Source: Chloroflexota bacterium (GTDB taxonomy: Bacteria; Chloroflexota; Dehalococcoidia; SM23-28-2; RBG-16-64-32). Taken from it: DNA of 64,000 bases. Position numbers and translations under genes: made by a program. Positions 41,800 through 50,303 of this stretch are shown piece after piece. The notes below the pieces were generated by a model. The model had not been told where the DNA came from and did not search any database. It worked only from the letters and a program-made list of their open reading frames with translations. The DNA lies in assembly GCA_029262695.1 (NCBI GenBank), contig JAJCYV010000003.1, positions 55,171 through 119,170 of the forward strand, in the 5' to 3' direction. How positions within the stretch are numbered: position 1 is the stretch's first letter; each line of letters begins with the position of its first letter.

Positions 41800-42788
41800 A
41801 GGTGTTGGTTGTAACGAACATGTACCCGCAGCCGGAGACGCCGGCGTTCGGAGTCTTCGTGGAGGACCAGGTGAAGTCGCTGCGGCGGATCGGCGTCGAG
41901 GTCGACGTCTTCTTCATGAACGGACGGCGCAACAAGCTCAACTATCTGGCTGCTTTCCCGCGGCTCTGGAACCACCTGCGCAGGAACCGGTACGACGTCG
42001 TGCACGCGCACTACATCTTTTCCGGGCTCGTGGCGCGCGCGCAGTGGCAGGCGCCCGTCGTGCTGACGCATCACGGGCCGGAAGTCTTCATGACCTGGGA
42101 GCGGCACGTCTGCAACGCGGCGACGGGCAGGTTCCACAAGGTGATCGTCGTCTCGGAAGAGATGAAGGAGCGCCTGGGTTACGAAGACGCGGTCGTCATC
42201 CCCTGCGGCGTCGACCTGGAGCGCTTTAGCCCCGTCGACAAGCTCGAGGCGCGTCGCCTGGCCGGCCTGCCGGCTGACAAGAAGCTTGTGCTCTGGGCGG
42301 GCGAGTTCTTCCGGCCGGAAAAGAGGTACGAGATCGTCGAAGCGGCGATGGCGACGCTGACGGCGGAGGACCCGGACGTGGAGCTGGTGACGCTCTCGGG
42401 GCAGCCACACACGGTCGTACCGACGTTCATGAACGCCGCCGACGTCCTCCTGCTAACGTCCGACGCCGAGGGCTCGCCGATGGTGGTGAAGGAGGCGATG
42501 GCCTGCAACGTGCCGGTCGTCTCGACGGCCGTGGGCGACGTGGCGGACGTGATCGGCGGTACGGAAGGTTGCCACATCACGAGCCAGGACCCGGCCGACG
42601 TCGTCGAGAAGCTCAAGGCAGCGCTGGCTTTCGGCCGGCGGACGAACGGCCGCGAGGCCGTGAAGCGGATGGAGCTGGATGAGATCAGCCGCCGCATCGT
42701 CGAGGTCTACGAGGACGCGGTCCGCGAGCGCGGGCGCGAGCTGACGGCGCCTGCCGACGGTTCCGTGGGAGCGGGAGGCGACGCATGA
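41796..42788 (+). CDS. Family 4 glycosyltransferase
   Basis: 330 residues, ATGA overlap with the previous gene. VLVVTNMYPQPETPAFGVFVEDQVKSLRRIG; VVHAHYIFSGLVARAQ; VVIPCGVDLERFSP; and LLTSDAEGSPMVVKEAMACNVPVVSTAVGDVADVIGG, with the E-x7-E-like pair of retaining GT-B enzymes. Somewhat short for the family but all core blocks are present. The C-terminus ends in a low-complexity Ala/Gly tail. Adds a sugar to the repeat unit. Confidence 0.91.
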   Translation: MKVLVVTNMYPQPETPAFGVFVEDQVKSLRRIGVEVDVFFMNGRRNKLNYLAAFPRLWNHLRRNRYDVVHAHYIFSGLVARAQWQAPVVLTHHGPEVFMTWERHVCNAATGRFHKVIVVSEEMKERLGYEDAVVIPCGVDLERFSPVDKLEARRLAGLPADKKLVLWAGEFFRPEKRYEIVEAAMATLTAEDPDVELVTLSGQPHTVVPTFMNAADVLLLTSDAEGSPMVVKEAMACNVPVVSTAVGDVADVIGGTEGCHITSQDPADVVEKLKAALAFGRRTNGREAVKRMELDEISRRIVEVYEDAVRERGRELTAPADGSVGAGGDA

Positions 42789-44005
42789 GCCAGCGGACCC
42801 GCCGCAAGCGCATCTGCTTCATCCGTATGAACTACTTTCCGGAGGAGGCCCACGTCCGCAAGAACGCGGAGGCGCTGACCGAGGCCGGATACGAGGTCGA
42901 CATCATCTGCATGCGCCAGAAGGGCGAGAAGGCGCGCGAGGACTGCGGCGGCGGGCGCATCTACCGGCTGCCGCTGATGCACAAGCGGTCGGGCGCGCTG
43001 CGCTACCTGTTCGAGTACGCTGCGTTCTTCGCGATGGCGTTCTGGCTGGTGACGTTCCTGGACGTCCGCCGACCGTACAAGATCATCGAGACGTACAACG
43101 TACCTGACGTCATCGTCTTCGTGGCGCTGGTGCCCAGGCTGCTCGGTGCGAAGCTCGTGCACTACATGTTCGAGGCGACGCCTGAGATGTACGCCGACCG
43201 CTTTGACCTGAAGCCCGGTGGCCTCGTCGAGAAGTTGCTGCGCTTCATGGAGCGCATCAGCGTACGGTTCGCGCACAAATCGATCGTTGAGGGGCCGTAC
43301 GAGCGCGAGATGCGTGGCGAACGCGGCGTGAACGTCGAACGCATCGGCGTTGTGATGAACGTGCCGGAGGGACACCTCTTCCAGCCCCGCGCTGAGGCTG
43401 AGGTCAACGGCACCTCCAGCGGACCCGTTGGCTGCCAGATGATCACGCACGGAAGCATGCTCAAGCGATACGGCGTGCAGACGCTGATCAAGGCGATGCC
43501 GCGGCTGCGCGACGAGATTCCCGGACTGAAGCTCTGGGTCGTCGGCGACGGCGAGTACCGGCAGGCGCTCGAAGATCTGACGATGCGCCTCGGTGTATCT
43601 GGCGCCGTCGAGTTCACGGGCTGGGTGAAGCACGAAGAGGTTTCCGACTACATTGGAAGCTGCCGCATCGGCATCGTGCCGATGCTCTACAACCAGCTCC
43701 CGAACAAGCTCTTCGAGTACGTGGCGATGGGCCTGCCGGTCGTCGTCGGCGACGTGCCGTCGATCCGCGCGGCGTTCGGGCCCGAGGCGGTGGAATACTA
43801 TCACGCGGGTGACGCTGACGAGCTGGCCGATCGCGTGCTCGCCGTTTACCGCGATCCGGATGCGGCGCGAGCGATGGCGGAGCGAGCCCAGGAGACGTTC
43901 CAGAAGTACACCTGGGACGTGATGAAAGAAGTCTACGTTGGTATCCACGACGAAGTGCTCACGAAGCACAAGGGACGCAGCGAGACGCAGGCGGTGGAGG
44001 CCTAA
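42785..44005 (+). CDS. Family 4 glycosyltransferase
   Basis: 406 residues, ATGA overlap. RICFIRMNYFPEEAHVRKNAEALTEAGYEVDIICMRQKGEK at the N-terminus, a hydrophobic membrane-binding stretch (YLFEYAAFFAMAFWLVTFL, about 75-93) as in WbuB/PelF-type enzymes, and the donor site YNQLPNKLFEYVAMGLPVVVGDVPSIRA, where the usual first Glu region is replaced by the NKLFEYVA form. Adds a sugar to the repeat unit. The downstream gene starts directly after its stop. Confidence 0.9.
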   Translation: MSQRTRRKRICFIRMNYFPEEAHVRKNAEALTEAGYEVDIICMRQKGEKAREDCGGGRIYRLPLMHKRSGALRYLFEYAAFFAMAFWLVTFLDVRRPYKIIETYNVPDVIVFVALVPRLLGAKLVHYMFEATPEMYADRFDLKPGGLVEKLLRFMERISVRFAHKSIVEGPYEREMRGERGVNVERIGVVMNVPEGHLFQPRAEAEVNGTSSGPVGCQMITHGSMLKRYGVQTLIKAMPRLRDEIPGLKLWVVGDGEYRQALEDLTMRLGVSGAVEFTGWVKHEEVSDYIGSCRIGIVPMLYNQLPNKLFEYVAMGLPVVVGDVPSIRAAFGPEAVEYYHAGDADELADRVLAVYRDPDAARAMAERAQETFQKYTWDVMKEVYVGIHDEVLTKHKGRSETQAVEA

Positions 44006-45064
44006 ATGAGCAGCGAGATGAACGTCGTCGACCCGCGGACGTGCCCGGACTGGGACGCGTTCGTCGAATCGCATGCGGACGCCACGGTCTTTCACACGAG
44101 CGGCTGGGCGCGTGTTGTGTTGGACACATACAAGTACCGCCCGCTCTATCACGTGCGCCGCGACGGAGCAGGCGCGATCCGGGACGCAGTGGCGCTGATG
44201 CAGGTGGACGGCCGCCTGACGAAGCGGCGGCTCGTGGGCCTGCCCTTCAGCGACGTCTGTCCGCCGCTCCTTGAGGCGACCGCGGAGAGCGCCGGACTGG
44301 TCTCGGCGCTGAAGAGTGCGGCGGCGGAGGCGAACGCATCGCACGTTGAACTGCGTGGCCCGGCGGTCTTTCCGCTCGACTCAAGCGGGTTCAGCGGCGG
44401 CCAGGCGTTCTACCAGCACATCATTCCGATAGCGGCCAGCGCGGAGGAGACGGCGAAGGGGTTCCACTCGTCGGCGCGGCGGGCGATCCGCAAGGCCGAG
44501 CGAGAAGGTCTCTCCGTGCGCGAGGCGAACGGCCTCGACGACATGCGCGAGTTCTATCGGCTGACGGTACTTACGCGCAAGAAGCACGGCCTGTTGCCGC
44601 AGCCGTGGCGGTTCTTCGCGAACATCCACAAGCACATGATCGAGACCGGAGCCGGCCACCTGCTGCTCGCCGACTTCGAAGGACGGCCGATCGCGGGCGA
44701 TCTGTTGCTGCGGTTCCGCGACCAGATGGTGTACAAGTTCAACGCCTCTGATCCGCAGTTCCTGCACCTGCGGCCGAACAACATCCTGCTCTGGCAGGCG
44801 ATCCAGCTTTCGGCGTCGCTGGGCTGCCGCTCTCTGGACCTGGGGCGCTGCGACATGGACAACGAGGGCTTACGGCGCTTCAAGCTGCTCTGGGGCAGCG
44901 ATGAGCAGACGCTTCGCTACTACACCCACACGCTGCCAGGCGCGACGAACGGGAGCCTGGTGTCGAGCGCGCTTGGTCAGTCGCTGCTATCGCTCTTCGT
45001 GAAGCTGGCGCCGGGGCAGGCGCTGCGCGGAATGGGTTCCGCGATCTACCACAACTTCGGCTAG
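44006..45064 (+). CDS. FemAB/GNAT-fold acyltransferase-like protein, last gene of the operon
   Basis: 352 residues. The N-terminal part (SHADATVFHTSGWARVVLDTYKYRPLYHV) and the C-terminal GNAT-like segment (KGFHSSARRAIRKAEREGLSVREA, then GHLLLADFEGRPIAGDLLLRF and SLDLGRCDMDNEGLRRFKLLWG) match the FemAB-related proteins often found in exopolysaccharide clusters, including those with PEP-CTERM sorting. FemX/FemAB enzymes transfer aminoacyl groups from tRNA; here the acyl acceptor may be a sugar amine. Convergent with the beta-helix gene. No PEP-CTERM or exosortase is seen in the window. Confidence 0.82.
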   Translation: MSSEMNVVDPRTCPDWDAFVESHADATVFHTSGWARVVLDTYKYRPLYHVRRDGAGAIRDAVALMQVDGRLTKRRLVGLPFSDVCPPLLEATAESAGLVSALKSAAAEANASHVELRGPAVFPLDSSGFSGGQAFYQHIIPIAASAEETAKGFHSSARRAIRKAEREGLSVREANGLDDMREFYRLTVLTRKKHGLLPQPWRFFANIHKHMIETGAGHLLLADFEGRPIAGDLLLRFRDQMVYKFNASDPQFLHLRPNNILLWQAIQLSASLGCRSLDLGRCDMDNEGLRRFKLLWGSDEQTLRYYTHTLPGATNGSLVSSALGQSLLSLFVKLAPGQALRGMGSAIYHNFG

Positions 45065-47211
45065 CCGGCGCCCGATTGCGGGCAGGTGGCCGGCAGCGAG
45101 ACGCTCTCTACCAGGTGCCTCAGGATCGTGAGTGCGTCGCCGGCCGTGACCGTGCCGTCGCAGTTGAGATCGGCGAGGTAGGCGCAGCCGGTCGGTGGCA
45201 GTCCCGCCGTTGCCCGCAGCAGGAGCAATGCGTCGGTTGGCGTGATCGTACCGTCGCAGTTCACATCGCCTGTCCGTAGCTCGGCCGGCGCGGCCAGGGG
45301 TGGTGGTCCGGGCGGGTTAGTTGGTCCTGGAGTGGCCGTTGGCGTTGGCGTGAGGGCGGTCGTGGGCGCGGTCGTGGGCGTGGCCGTTGGTGTCGGTGTG
45401 ACAGCCAGTGTTGGCCTGGGAGCGGTCGTGGGCGTCGGCGTGACAGTAAGCGTAGGCGCAGGCGTTGCGGCGGGCGTAGAAGGCGCGACGGCAAGCGTTG
45501 GCGCGGGCGTTGCGGTTGGCGTAGGCGTAGGCGTAGGCGTAGGCGTAGGCGTAGGCGTAGGCGTAGCGGTGGGCGCCTGTGGAGGGAGCTGAGGCGGCCC
45601 TGAGGGGGCTGGCGGGGTCGCGGTCGGGGTTGGGGAAGCTGTCGGTGCCGGCGGTGGCTCAGGGGTGTTTGACGGCGCGGCCGTAGGTTCTGGTGTGCTC
45701 GTTGGCGCCGGCGTGTCCGATGGCGGCTGGGTCGGTGCGACGGTAGGTGCTGCCGTGTTGGTTGGCGCCGGCGTTGGCGCGGACGTGGGTAAAGGTGTTG
45801 GTGCTGGGGTTGGCGAGGGCGTGCTGGGCGGCGGCACGGAGCCGCCGAACTCGAAGGCGCCGATGTCCGGGGCCGATCCGCTGAAGCTTTCGTTGACGCC
45901 GGGGATTATGACGCCGGCGTCGATCAGCGGGCTGCCGGCGAGCGGGCGCAGGCCGGCGTCCCAGCCGAAGTTGGGAGCGGTGATGCCGTGCGTTTCCTGA
46001 CCCGTACCGGAGCGCAGGCTGGAGAGAGAGGCATGCCAGTTGTTCTCCCACTTTACGAAGCGGCCGCTATCGGTCGTATAGATGGCGTCGTAGTCAGCGG
46101 TGATGGTGCCCGTGTGGGTGTAAGTCTCCCAGCCGTAGCGGCCGGCGTAGATCGCGTTGTTGAGCAGGTGGACGTTGCGCAGGTTCGAGTTCGTCTGCTT
46201 AAAGCCGTCGGCCGGAGTGGCGCCGGCGAAGAAGCTGTTGTGGTAGATTCGCACCTCGCCGGTAGAATCGTCGCCGGCTTTGAACATCGCCGGGCCCTCG
46301 CCGCGGCGGGGTTGCGGATCGGTGATGACGTTGCGGACGATCGTCAGCGGGCCGCCGAGGGCGGGGGCGAAGGCGACGCCGATGAGGCAGCCGCTGATCG
46401 TGTTCCCGGAGACGGTGACGTTGTGCGTGCCGCCCTCAACCTGGATGCCGTCATCGTCGCACTCACGGACGGTGTTGCCTTCGATGAGGGTGTCGCCGTT
46501 GAAGACGCCCCAGGGGAAGTCCTCCGGCTCGCCGCCGATGCCGTCGTGGCCGCCGATGATCGTGTTGCCGGTGAACGTGTGGCCGCCGCCGGCGCTCGGG
46601 CCGGTGTTCTTGACCCAGATGCCGTTGCCGGGCCCGACGTCGCTGCCGCTCTCGCTAACCCGGCGTTCGAGGTATGAGTCGCGGACCGTCAGGGCGCGGC
46701 CGCCGCCCCAGGACGAGATGCCGCCGCGGTACTGGTCGGGGCCTTCGCCGCAGTTCCAGTCGGTGACGGTGAGGCGCTGGAGCGTGACGTTGTTCGCGGC
46801 GAAGAGGTGGATGACCTCGGTGTTGGCGCGCCGCGCGCCCAGGTCTTCGATCGTGACGTGATCAGCGGTGATCTCGATGGCGTGACCGCCGCAACCGCCG
46901 TCGATCCAGGTCCCGGCGGCGCCCCGGAAGGTGACCGGCGCGCCGGCCGTTCCGGCGGTGTCGGCGGAGAACGGCGCGTAGACGCCGGGCGCGATGCTAA
47001 CGGTGTCGCCCGGGCCGGCGAGGCTGGCGGCGGCCTGCACGGTGCGCAGGGGTTGCGATTGCGTGCCGGGTGCAGAGTCGTCGCCTGAAGTGGAGACGTA
47101 GTACGTGGCGCCGGCCGCGCGTGCTGGCTCACCGGCGAGCAGGAAGACGGCGGCGATGGCCAGGGCAGCGGCCAGTACGAGTGCAGAAAGTGATCCCCGT
47201 GAGTTTGTCAT
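45061..47211 (-). CDS. Secreted right-handed parallel beta-helix protein with Thr-Pro stalk and dockerin-like end
   Basis: About 716 residues from the ATG at 47211, which begins a clear signal peptide (LSALVLAAALAIAAVFLLAGEPARAAG); the track start is longer. Residues about 35-460 are pectate-lyase-like beta-helix coils (VTIEDLGARR, VTVSGNTISGCLIGVAFAP). A Thr/Pro/Ala-rich stalk follows (about 465-640), partly encoded by eight GGCGTA hexamers. The end holds two Ca-binding dockerin-type repeats, GDVNCDGTITPTDALLLLRATAGL and ADLNCDGTVTAGDALTILRHLVE. Probably a surface lyase or epimerase acting on the polymer made by the upstream operon (inference). Paralogue of the gene at 47747. Confidence 0.8.
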   Translation of the reverse strand: MTNSRGSLSALVLAAALAIAAVFLLAGEPARAAGATYYVSTSGDDSAPGTQSQPLRTVQAAASLAGPGDTVSIAPGVYAPFSADTAGTAGAPVTFRGAAGTWIDGGCGGHAIEITADHVTIEDLGARRANTEVIHLFAANNVTLQRLTVTDWNCGEGPDQYRGGISSWGGGRALTVRDSYLERRVSESGSDVGPGNGIWVKNTGPSAGGGHTFTGNTIIGGHDGIGGEPEDFPWGVFNGDTLIEGNTVRECDDDGIQVEGGTHNVTVSGNTISGCLIGVAFAPALGGPLTIVRNVITDPQPRRGEGPAMFKAGDDSTGEVRIYHNSFFAGATPADGFKQTNSNLRNVHLLNNAIYAGRYGWETYTHTGTITADYDAIYTTDSGRFVKWENNWHASLSSLRSGTGQETHGITAPNFGWDAGLRPLAGSPLIDAGVIIPGVNESFSGSAPDIGAFEFGGSVPPPSTPSPTPAPTPLPTSAPTPAPTNTAAPTVAPTQPPSDTPAPTSTPEPTAAPSNTPEPPPAPTASPTPTATPPAPSGPPQLPPQAPTATPTPTPTPTPTPTPTPTATPAPTLAVAPSTPAATPAPTLTVTPTPTTAPRPTLAVTPTPTATPTTAPTTALTPTPTATPGPTNPPGPPPLAAPAELRTGDVNCDGTITPTDALLLLRATAGLPPTGCAYLADLNCDGTVTAGDALTILRHLVESVSLPATCPQSGAG
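45518..45565. repeat. Eight tandem GGCGTA hexamers in the stalk region
   Basis: The hexamer encodes the Thr-Pro dipeptide on the minus strand; unit changes would lengthen or shorten the stalk without a frameshift. Confidence 0.9.
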
Positions 47212-47284
47212 CCCTTCGAAAGAAGGGAGGGTCGCTAGCGGGTCTGCGTTACCGGTTACTCGGGGCCTGGCGTGAAGATGCGGT

Positions 47285-47641
47285 TCAGGCAGCGGCGGCT
47301 GCACGAGAGCCGAGGATGTAGCCCATGCCGCGGCGAGTGATGATCAGCTCGGGGTGGCTGGGATCGCGCTCGATCTTGCGGCGCAGGTACCAGATGTAGA
47401 GCTTCAGGTTGGCGCGGTCGGCGATGTAGGACGGACCCCAGACCTCCGTCAGCGCCTGTTGGTACGTGACGACCCAGCCACGTCTGCGGACGAGCAGCGC
47501 CAGCAGGCGGAACTCCAGGGGTGTCAGGTGGACCGGCCTGCCATCGATTGAGACGAGCATCTCCGGCCAGTCGATGGAGAGGTGCTTGTATTCGAACTTC
47601 TCTTCGTACTCTGCCGGTGCCTGTGCTGGTGCTTGCGACAT
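47285..47641 (-). CDS. Stand-alone OmpR-type winged-helix regulator without receiver domain
   Basis: 118 residues: about 20 Ala/Glu-rich residues, then a complete Trans_reg_C domain (VSIDGRPVHLTPLEFRLLALLVRRRGWVVTYQQALTEVWG, LYIWYLRRKIERDPSHPELIITRRGMGY). There is no upstream reading frame for a receiver, so it is a true single-domain protein rather than a fragment in frame. The DNA-binding end closely parallels that of the response regulator at 25131 (RRKIE-DP-P--I-T-RG-GY). Repeats of GTTCACC/CTTAAC type upstream may be its own or its partner's sites. It lies between two beta-helix genes. Confidence 0.85.
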   Translation of the reverse strand: MSQAPAQAPAEYEEKFEYKHLSIDWPEMLVSIDGRPVHLTPLEFRLLALLVRRRGWVVTYQQALTEVWGPSYIADRANLKLYIWYLRRKIERDPSHPELIITRRGMGYILGSRAAAAA

Positions 47642-47690
47642 GTCGCCCCCGTCCTGCTTTCCTGTGTTGCTTCCAACGTCGCACGCGCGC

Positions 47691-47739
47691 GTTACAGGAG
47701 CGGTGAACGGGCTCCAGGGGGGGTTAAGATTCGGTGAAC
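47691..47739 (-). promoter_or_regulatory. PHO-box-like repeats upstream of the winged-helix regulator
   Basis: Two related blocks, GTTACAGGAGCGGTGAAC and GTTAAGATTCGGTGAAC on the plus strand. The second has half-sites GTTAAG and GTGAAC exactly 11 bp apart and shares GTTAAGATTC with the site at 10871. Confidence 0.5.
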
Positions 47740-47746
47740 ACGGCGC

Positions 47747-49030
47747 TCAGTCGAGCGTCACCGGGCAGTCCGGCGTCTCGCTGCCGGTCATCTCCTGGCC
47801 GGTCGCCGTCTGGAGGCTGGCAAGGTCTTCGAACTCCTTGCCGCCCCAGGCGATGAAGCGCTCCGGGTCGCTCGTCCACATCGTGTCGCCTTCGAACGCC
47901 GTTCCGCCGGGAATCGCGCCACCAAGCCGGATAACGTAGCGGCTGACGCGGAAGCAGTTGGCGCGGGAGACGATTGTCGGCAGGCCGCTGTTCGTCTGCA
48001 TCAGGCCGTCGCCCTCGCTATCGCAGACGTTCTCGGCGAGGAAGACCGCGCCGGGTTCGTCGTGGCCGGTCTTGAAGCAGAAGAGGTTGTCGTAGAGGCC
48101 GGTTTGCAGGTCACGGACGACGTTGCGAATGATGTAGAGCGGACCGGTGAGAGTCGGTGCGAAGGCGACGCCTGTGCCGCAGCCGCTGATCACGTTGCCG
48201 GTTATCCGGATGTCGACGTTGCCGCCTTCGACCTGGATGCCGTCGTCCCAGCAGTCCACGACGGTGTTGTTCTCGATGACCGTGGAGCGATCAAACGAGC
48301 CATGCACGGCCCACTCTGACTCGCCGCCGATGCCGTCCCAGCCGCCGGTGATTGTATTGCCGGCGATGTAGTGGCCGCCGCCGCTGGGTTCTTCGTCGGT
48401 GCTCTTGAACCAGATCCCGTTGCCGTGGCCGCGTTGCTCGCCCGAGGTGCGGTAGGTGATCGTGTTGTTGGTGATCGTCTGGCAGCAGGCGGCCTGCCAG
48501 ACGGCGATGCCGGCGTTGGCCTGGAAGCGGGCGTCGCTGCAGTTGAAGTTCTCGATCGTGAGGCCGTCGAGGGTCACGTGGTCCGGCGGGGAGGCGTCGC
48601 CGCTATCGCCGACGAGGAGGCCGGATCCGCCTGTGTTGCGGACGCCGATGCCCCGGATCGTAACGCCGGAGCCGCTGTACACGTGGATCGCCGCGCCATC
48701 CGCACAATCGCGGTCGACCCAGACGTCGCCATCGCCGGCCGGGCGGATGGTGACAGCCTGAGTGATGCGGACGAACTCATCGTAGACGCCGGCGTGCACT
48801 TCGACGGTGCCTCCAATGCCGGCAGCCTCGATTCCTTCGCTGATCGAGCCGACGTCGCCGCCGGGGCCGACGCTGATCCTAGATGGCGCGGGTGTGGCGG
48901 TTTCGGCGGCCTGCAAGCCGCTGCTGTCGTCGCCGAGGGACGTCAGTGCCAGCACCGCCACAAAGGCGATGAGAAGAGCGGCACCGACGTAGCCAAGCGT
49001 CGTGAATGACCGGAACGCAAGATTAGTCAT
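47747..49030 (-). CDS. Secreted or anchored right-handed parallel beta-helix protein
   Basis: 427 residues. One N-terminal membrane segment (LGYVGAALLIAFVAVLALTSLG) acts as signal or anchor. The rest is beta-helix: VTIRGIGVRNTGGSGLLVGD, TVIENNTVVDCWDDGIQVEGG, IRITGNVISGCGTGVAFAPTLTGPLYIIRNVVRD. It shares long near-matches with the dockerin protein at 45061 (DDGIQVEGG, ISGC-GVAFAP-L-GPL-I-RNV), so they are recent paralogues, but it lacks stalk and dockerin. A polysaccharide lyase or epimerase acting outside the cell is likely. Divergent from the luciferase-like gene. Confidence 0.8.
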   Translation of the reverse strand: MTNLAFRSFTTLGYVGAALLIAFVAVLALTSLGDDSSGLQAAETATPAPSRISVGPGGDVGSISEGIEAAGIGGTVEVHAGVYDEFVRITQAVTIRPAGDGDVWVDRDCADGAAIHVYSGSGVTIRGIGVRNTGGSGLLVGDSGDASPPDHVTLDGLTIENFNCSDARFQANAGIAVWQAACCQTITNNTITYRTSGEQRGHGNGIWFKSTDEEPSGGGHYIAGNTITGGWDGIGGESEWAVHGSFDRSTVIENNTVVDCWDDGIQVEGGNVDIRITGNVISGCGTGVAFAPTLTGPLYIIRNVVRDLQTGLYDNLFCFKTGHDEPGAVFLAENVCDSEGDGLMQTNSGLPTIVSRANCFRVSRYVIRLGGAIPGGTAFEGDTMWTSDPERFIAWGGKEFEDLASLQTATGQEMTGSETPDCPVTLD

Positions 49031-49132
49031 GTGACATAAGAGTGAGGGGGCGGTTAAGAGGCTGGCAAGGGGCTAGAGGGCATCCTGACTCAATTCCGAC
49101 GCTAATCCAACCTGCCTCCAACGTAGGGACGC

Positions 49133-49160
49133 CTAAACTAAAACTTAACGAAACCTCGGT
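49133..49160. promoter_or_regulatory. PHO-box-like direct repeats (CTAAAC/CTTAAC, 11-bp period)
   Basis: CTAAAC at 49133 and CTTAAC at 49144, with CTCGGT at 49155, keep an 11-bp period upstream of the luciferase-like gene, in the region divergent to the beta-helix gene. Confidence 0.45.
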
Positions 49161-49179
49161 TAGTCTATTGGGTCACTGT

Positions 49180-50301
49180 ATGAGATTCGGTACGTTTCAC
49201 CTCGCAGAAGCGCCCGAAGACCTCTCCCCGGGAGAGGCGCTTGCTGCTGAGCTGCGGCAGGTGGCACTCGCCGAGCAACTCGGCTTCGACTCCGTATGGC
49301 TGGCGGAGCACCATTTCACGTCCTATTGCGTCGTCAACGACGCCCTTAGCTTCGCGTCTCACGTCGCCGCGGTCACATCGACTGTGCGGATCGGCACCGC
49401 TGTCAGCGTGCTTCCGCTGCATCACCCGGTGGAGGTCGCCGAGCGCGCGACGCTCGCGGACGTGCTCAGCAGCGGCCGCCTGCTGCTGGGCGTCGGCCGG
49501 GGATACTCCGCGACGGAGTTCGGCGCCTTTGGGCTCGACCTGGCGGGCAGGCGTGAGCGCTTCGAAGAGGCGCTGGATATTGTGCTCAAGGCCTGGACGC
49601 ACGAGCGCTTCGATCACGAAGGCAAGTTCTGGACCCTGAAGGACGTGGCGCTAACGCCGCGGCCCTTCCAGACGCCGCACCCGCAGGTCCTCGTGGCCAG
49701 CTCCGGATCGCCGGAGACGTTGGCGCGTGTCGCGGCGCGCGGTCTGCCGTTGCTGTTCGGCGACGATTTCCTCACGCCCCAGGACGTGGAGCATCGAATC
49801 GAAGCCTACCGGGCCGGCGCGTGTGAGGCGGGCCTTTCGTCTGAGGCCGCCGGCGTCCTCGTCGGCGATTCCTGGGTCATGTTGAAGATACACATGGCTG
49901 AGTCGCAAAAAGAAGCACGAAAGATGGCCGGGCCGTACGCGCTCTGGCGGCACCGGAAGGTCCGCGAACTGCAGCCCGCCGGGTTGGCGCCGACGCTGGC
50001 GTCCAGGGTGACGGACCGGTTGCCGGCCGCCAGGGCGCTGATCTCAGATCCCGCCAGGAAGCACTGGTCTGACGTAACCGAAGACGACCTGACCTCGTTC
50101 GGTCTGTTCGGCACGCCCGACGACGTGGCGAAGCGGATCGACGAGTTCGAGGCCGCCGGAGTGCGCAACATCATCCTCTCGTTCGGCTTCGGCGGGATGC
50201 CCGAGATGATGGTGCGGCGCTCGATGAAGCTGTTCGCGACGGAAGTAGCGCCGGCGTTCACCGGCGCAACGCCTATCACCCGCGCGGGTTCGAGGAGCTA
50301 A
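49180..50301 (+). CDS. LLM-class flavin/F420-dependent oxidoreductase
   Basis: 373 residues from the ATG at 49180; the track start adds untranslated leader. Luciferase-like TIM barrel: MRFGTFHLAEAP, LAEQLGFDSVWLAEHHF (about 33-49), VRIGTAVSVLPLHHPVEVAERATLADVLSSGRLLLGVGRGY (about 68-108), and the C-terminal GTPDDVAKRIDEFEAAGVRNIILSFGFGGMP. Whether FMN or F420 is used is not decidable from the motifs. No ribosome site. The ATP-grasp gene starts two bases after its stop, suggesting a short operon with it and the HAD gene. Confidence 0.88.
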   Translation: MRFGTFHLAEAPEDLSPGEALAAELRQVALAEQLGFDSVWLAEHHFTSYCVVNDALSFASHVAAVTSTVRIGTAVSVLPLHHPVEVAERATLADVLSSGRLLLGVGRGYSATEFGAFGLDLAGRRERFEEALDIVLKAWTHERFDHEGKFWTLKDVALTPRPFQTPHPQVLVASSGSPETLARVAARGLPLLFGDDFLTPQDVEHRIEAYRAGACEAGLSSEAAGVLVGDSWVMLKIHMAESQKEARKMAGPYALWRHRKVRELQPAGLAPTLASRVTDRLPAARALISDPARKHWSDVTEDDLTSFGLFGTPDDVAKRIDEFEAAGVRNIILSFGFGGMPEMMVRRSMKLFATEVAPAFTGATPITRAGSRS

Positions 50302-50303
50302 CG

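Noticed and set aside
45242-45592. Val/Gly-rich plus-strand ORF
   Set aside because: Complementary-strand reading of the Thr-Pro stalk of the dockerin protein.
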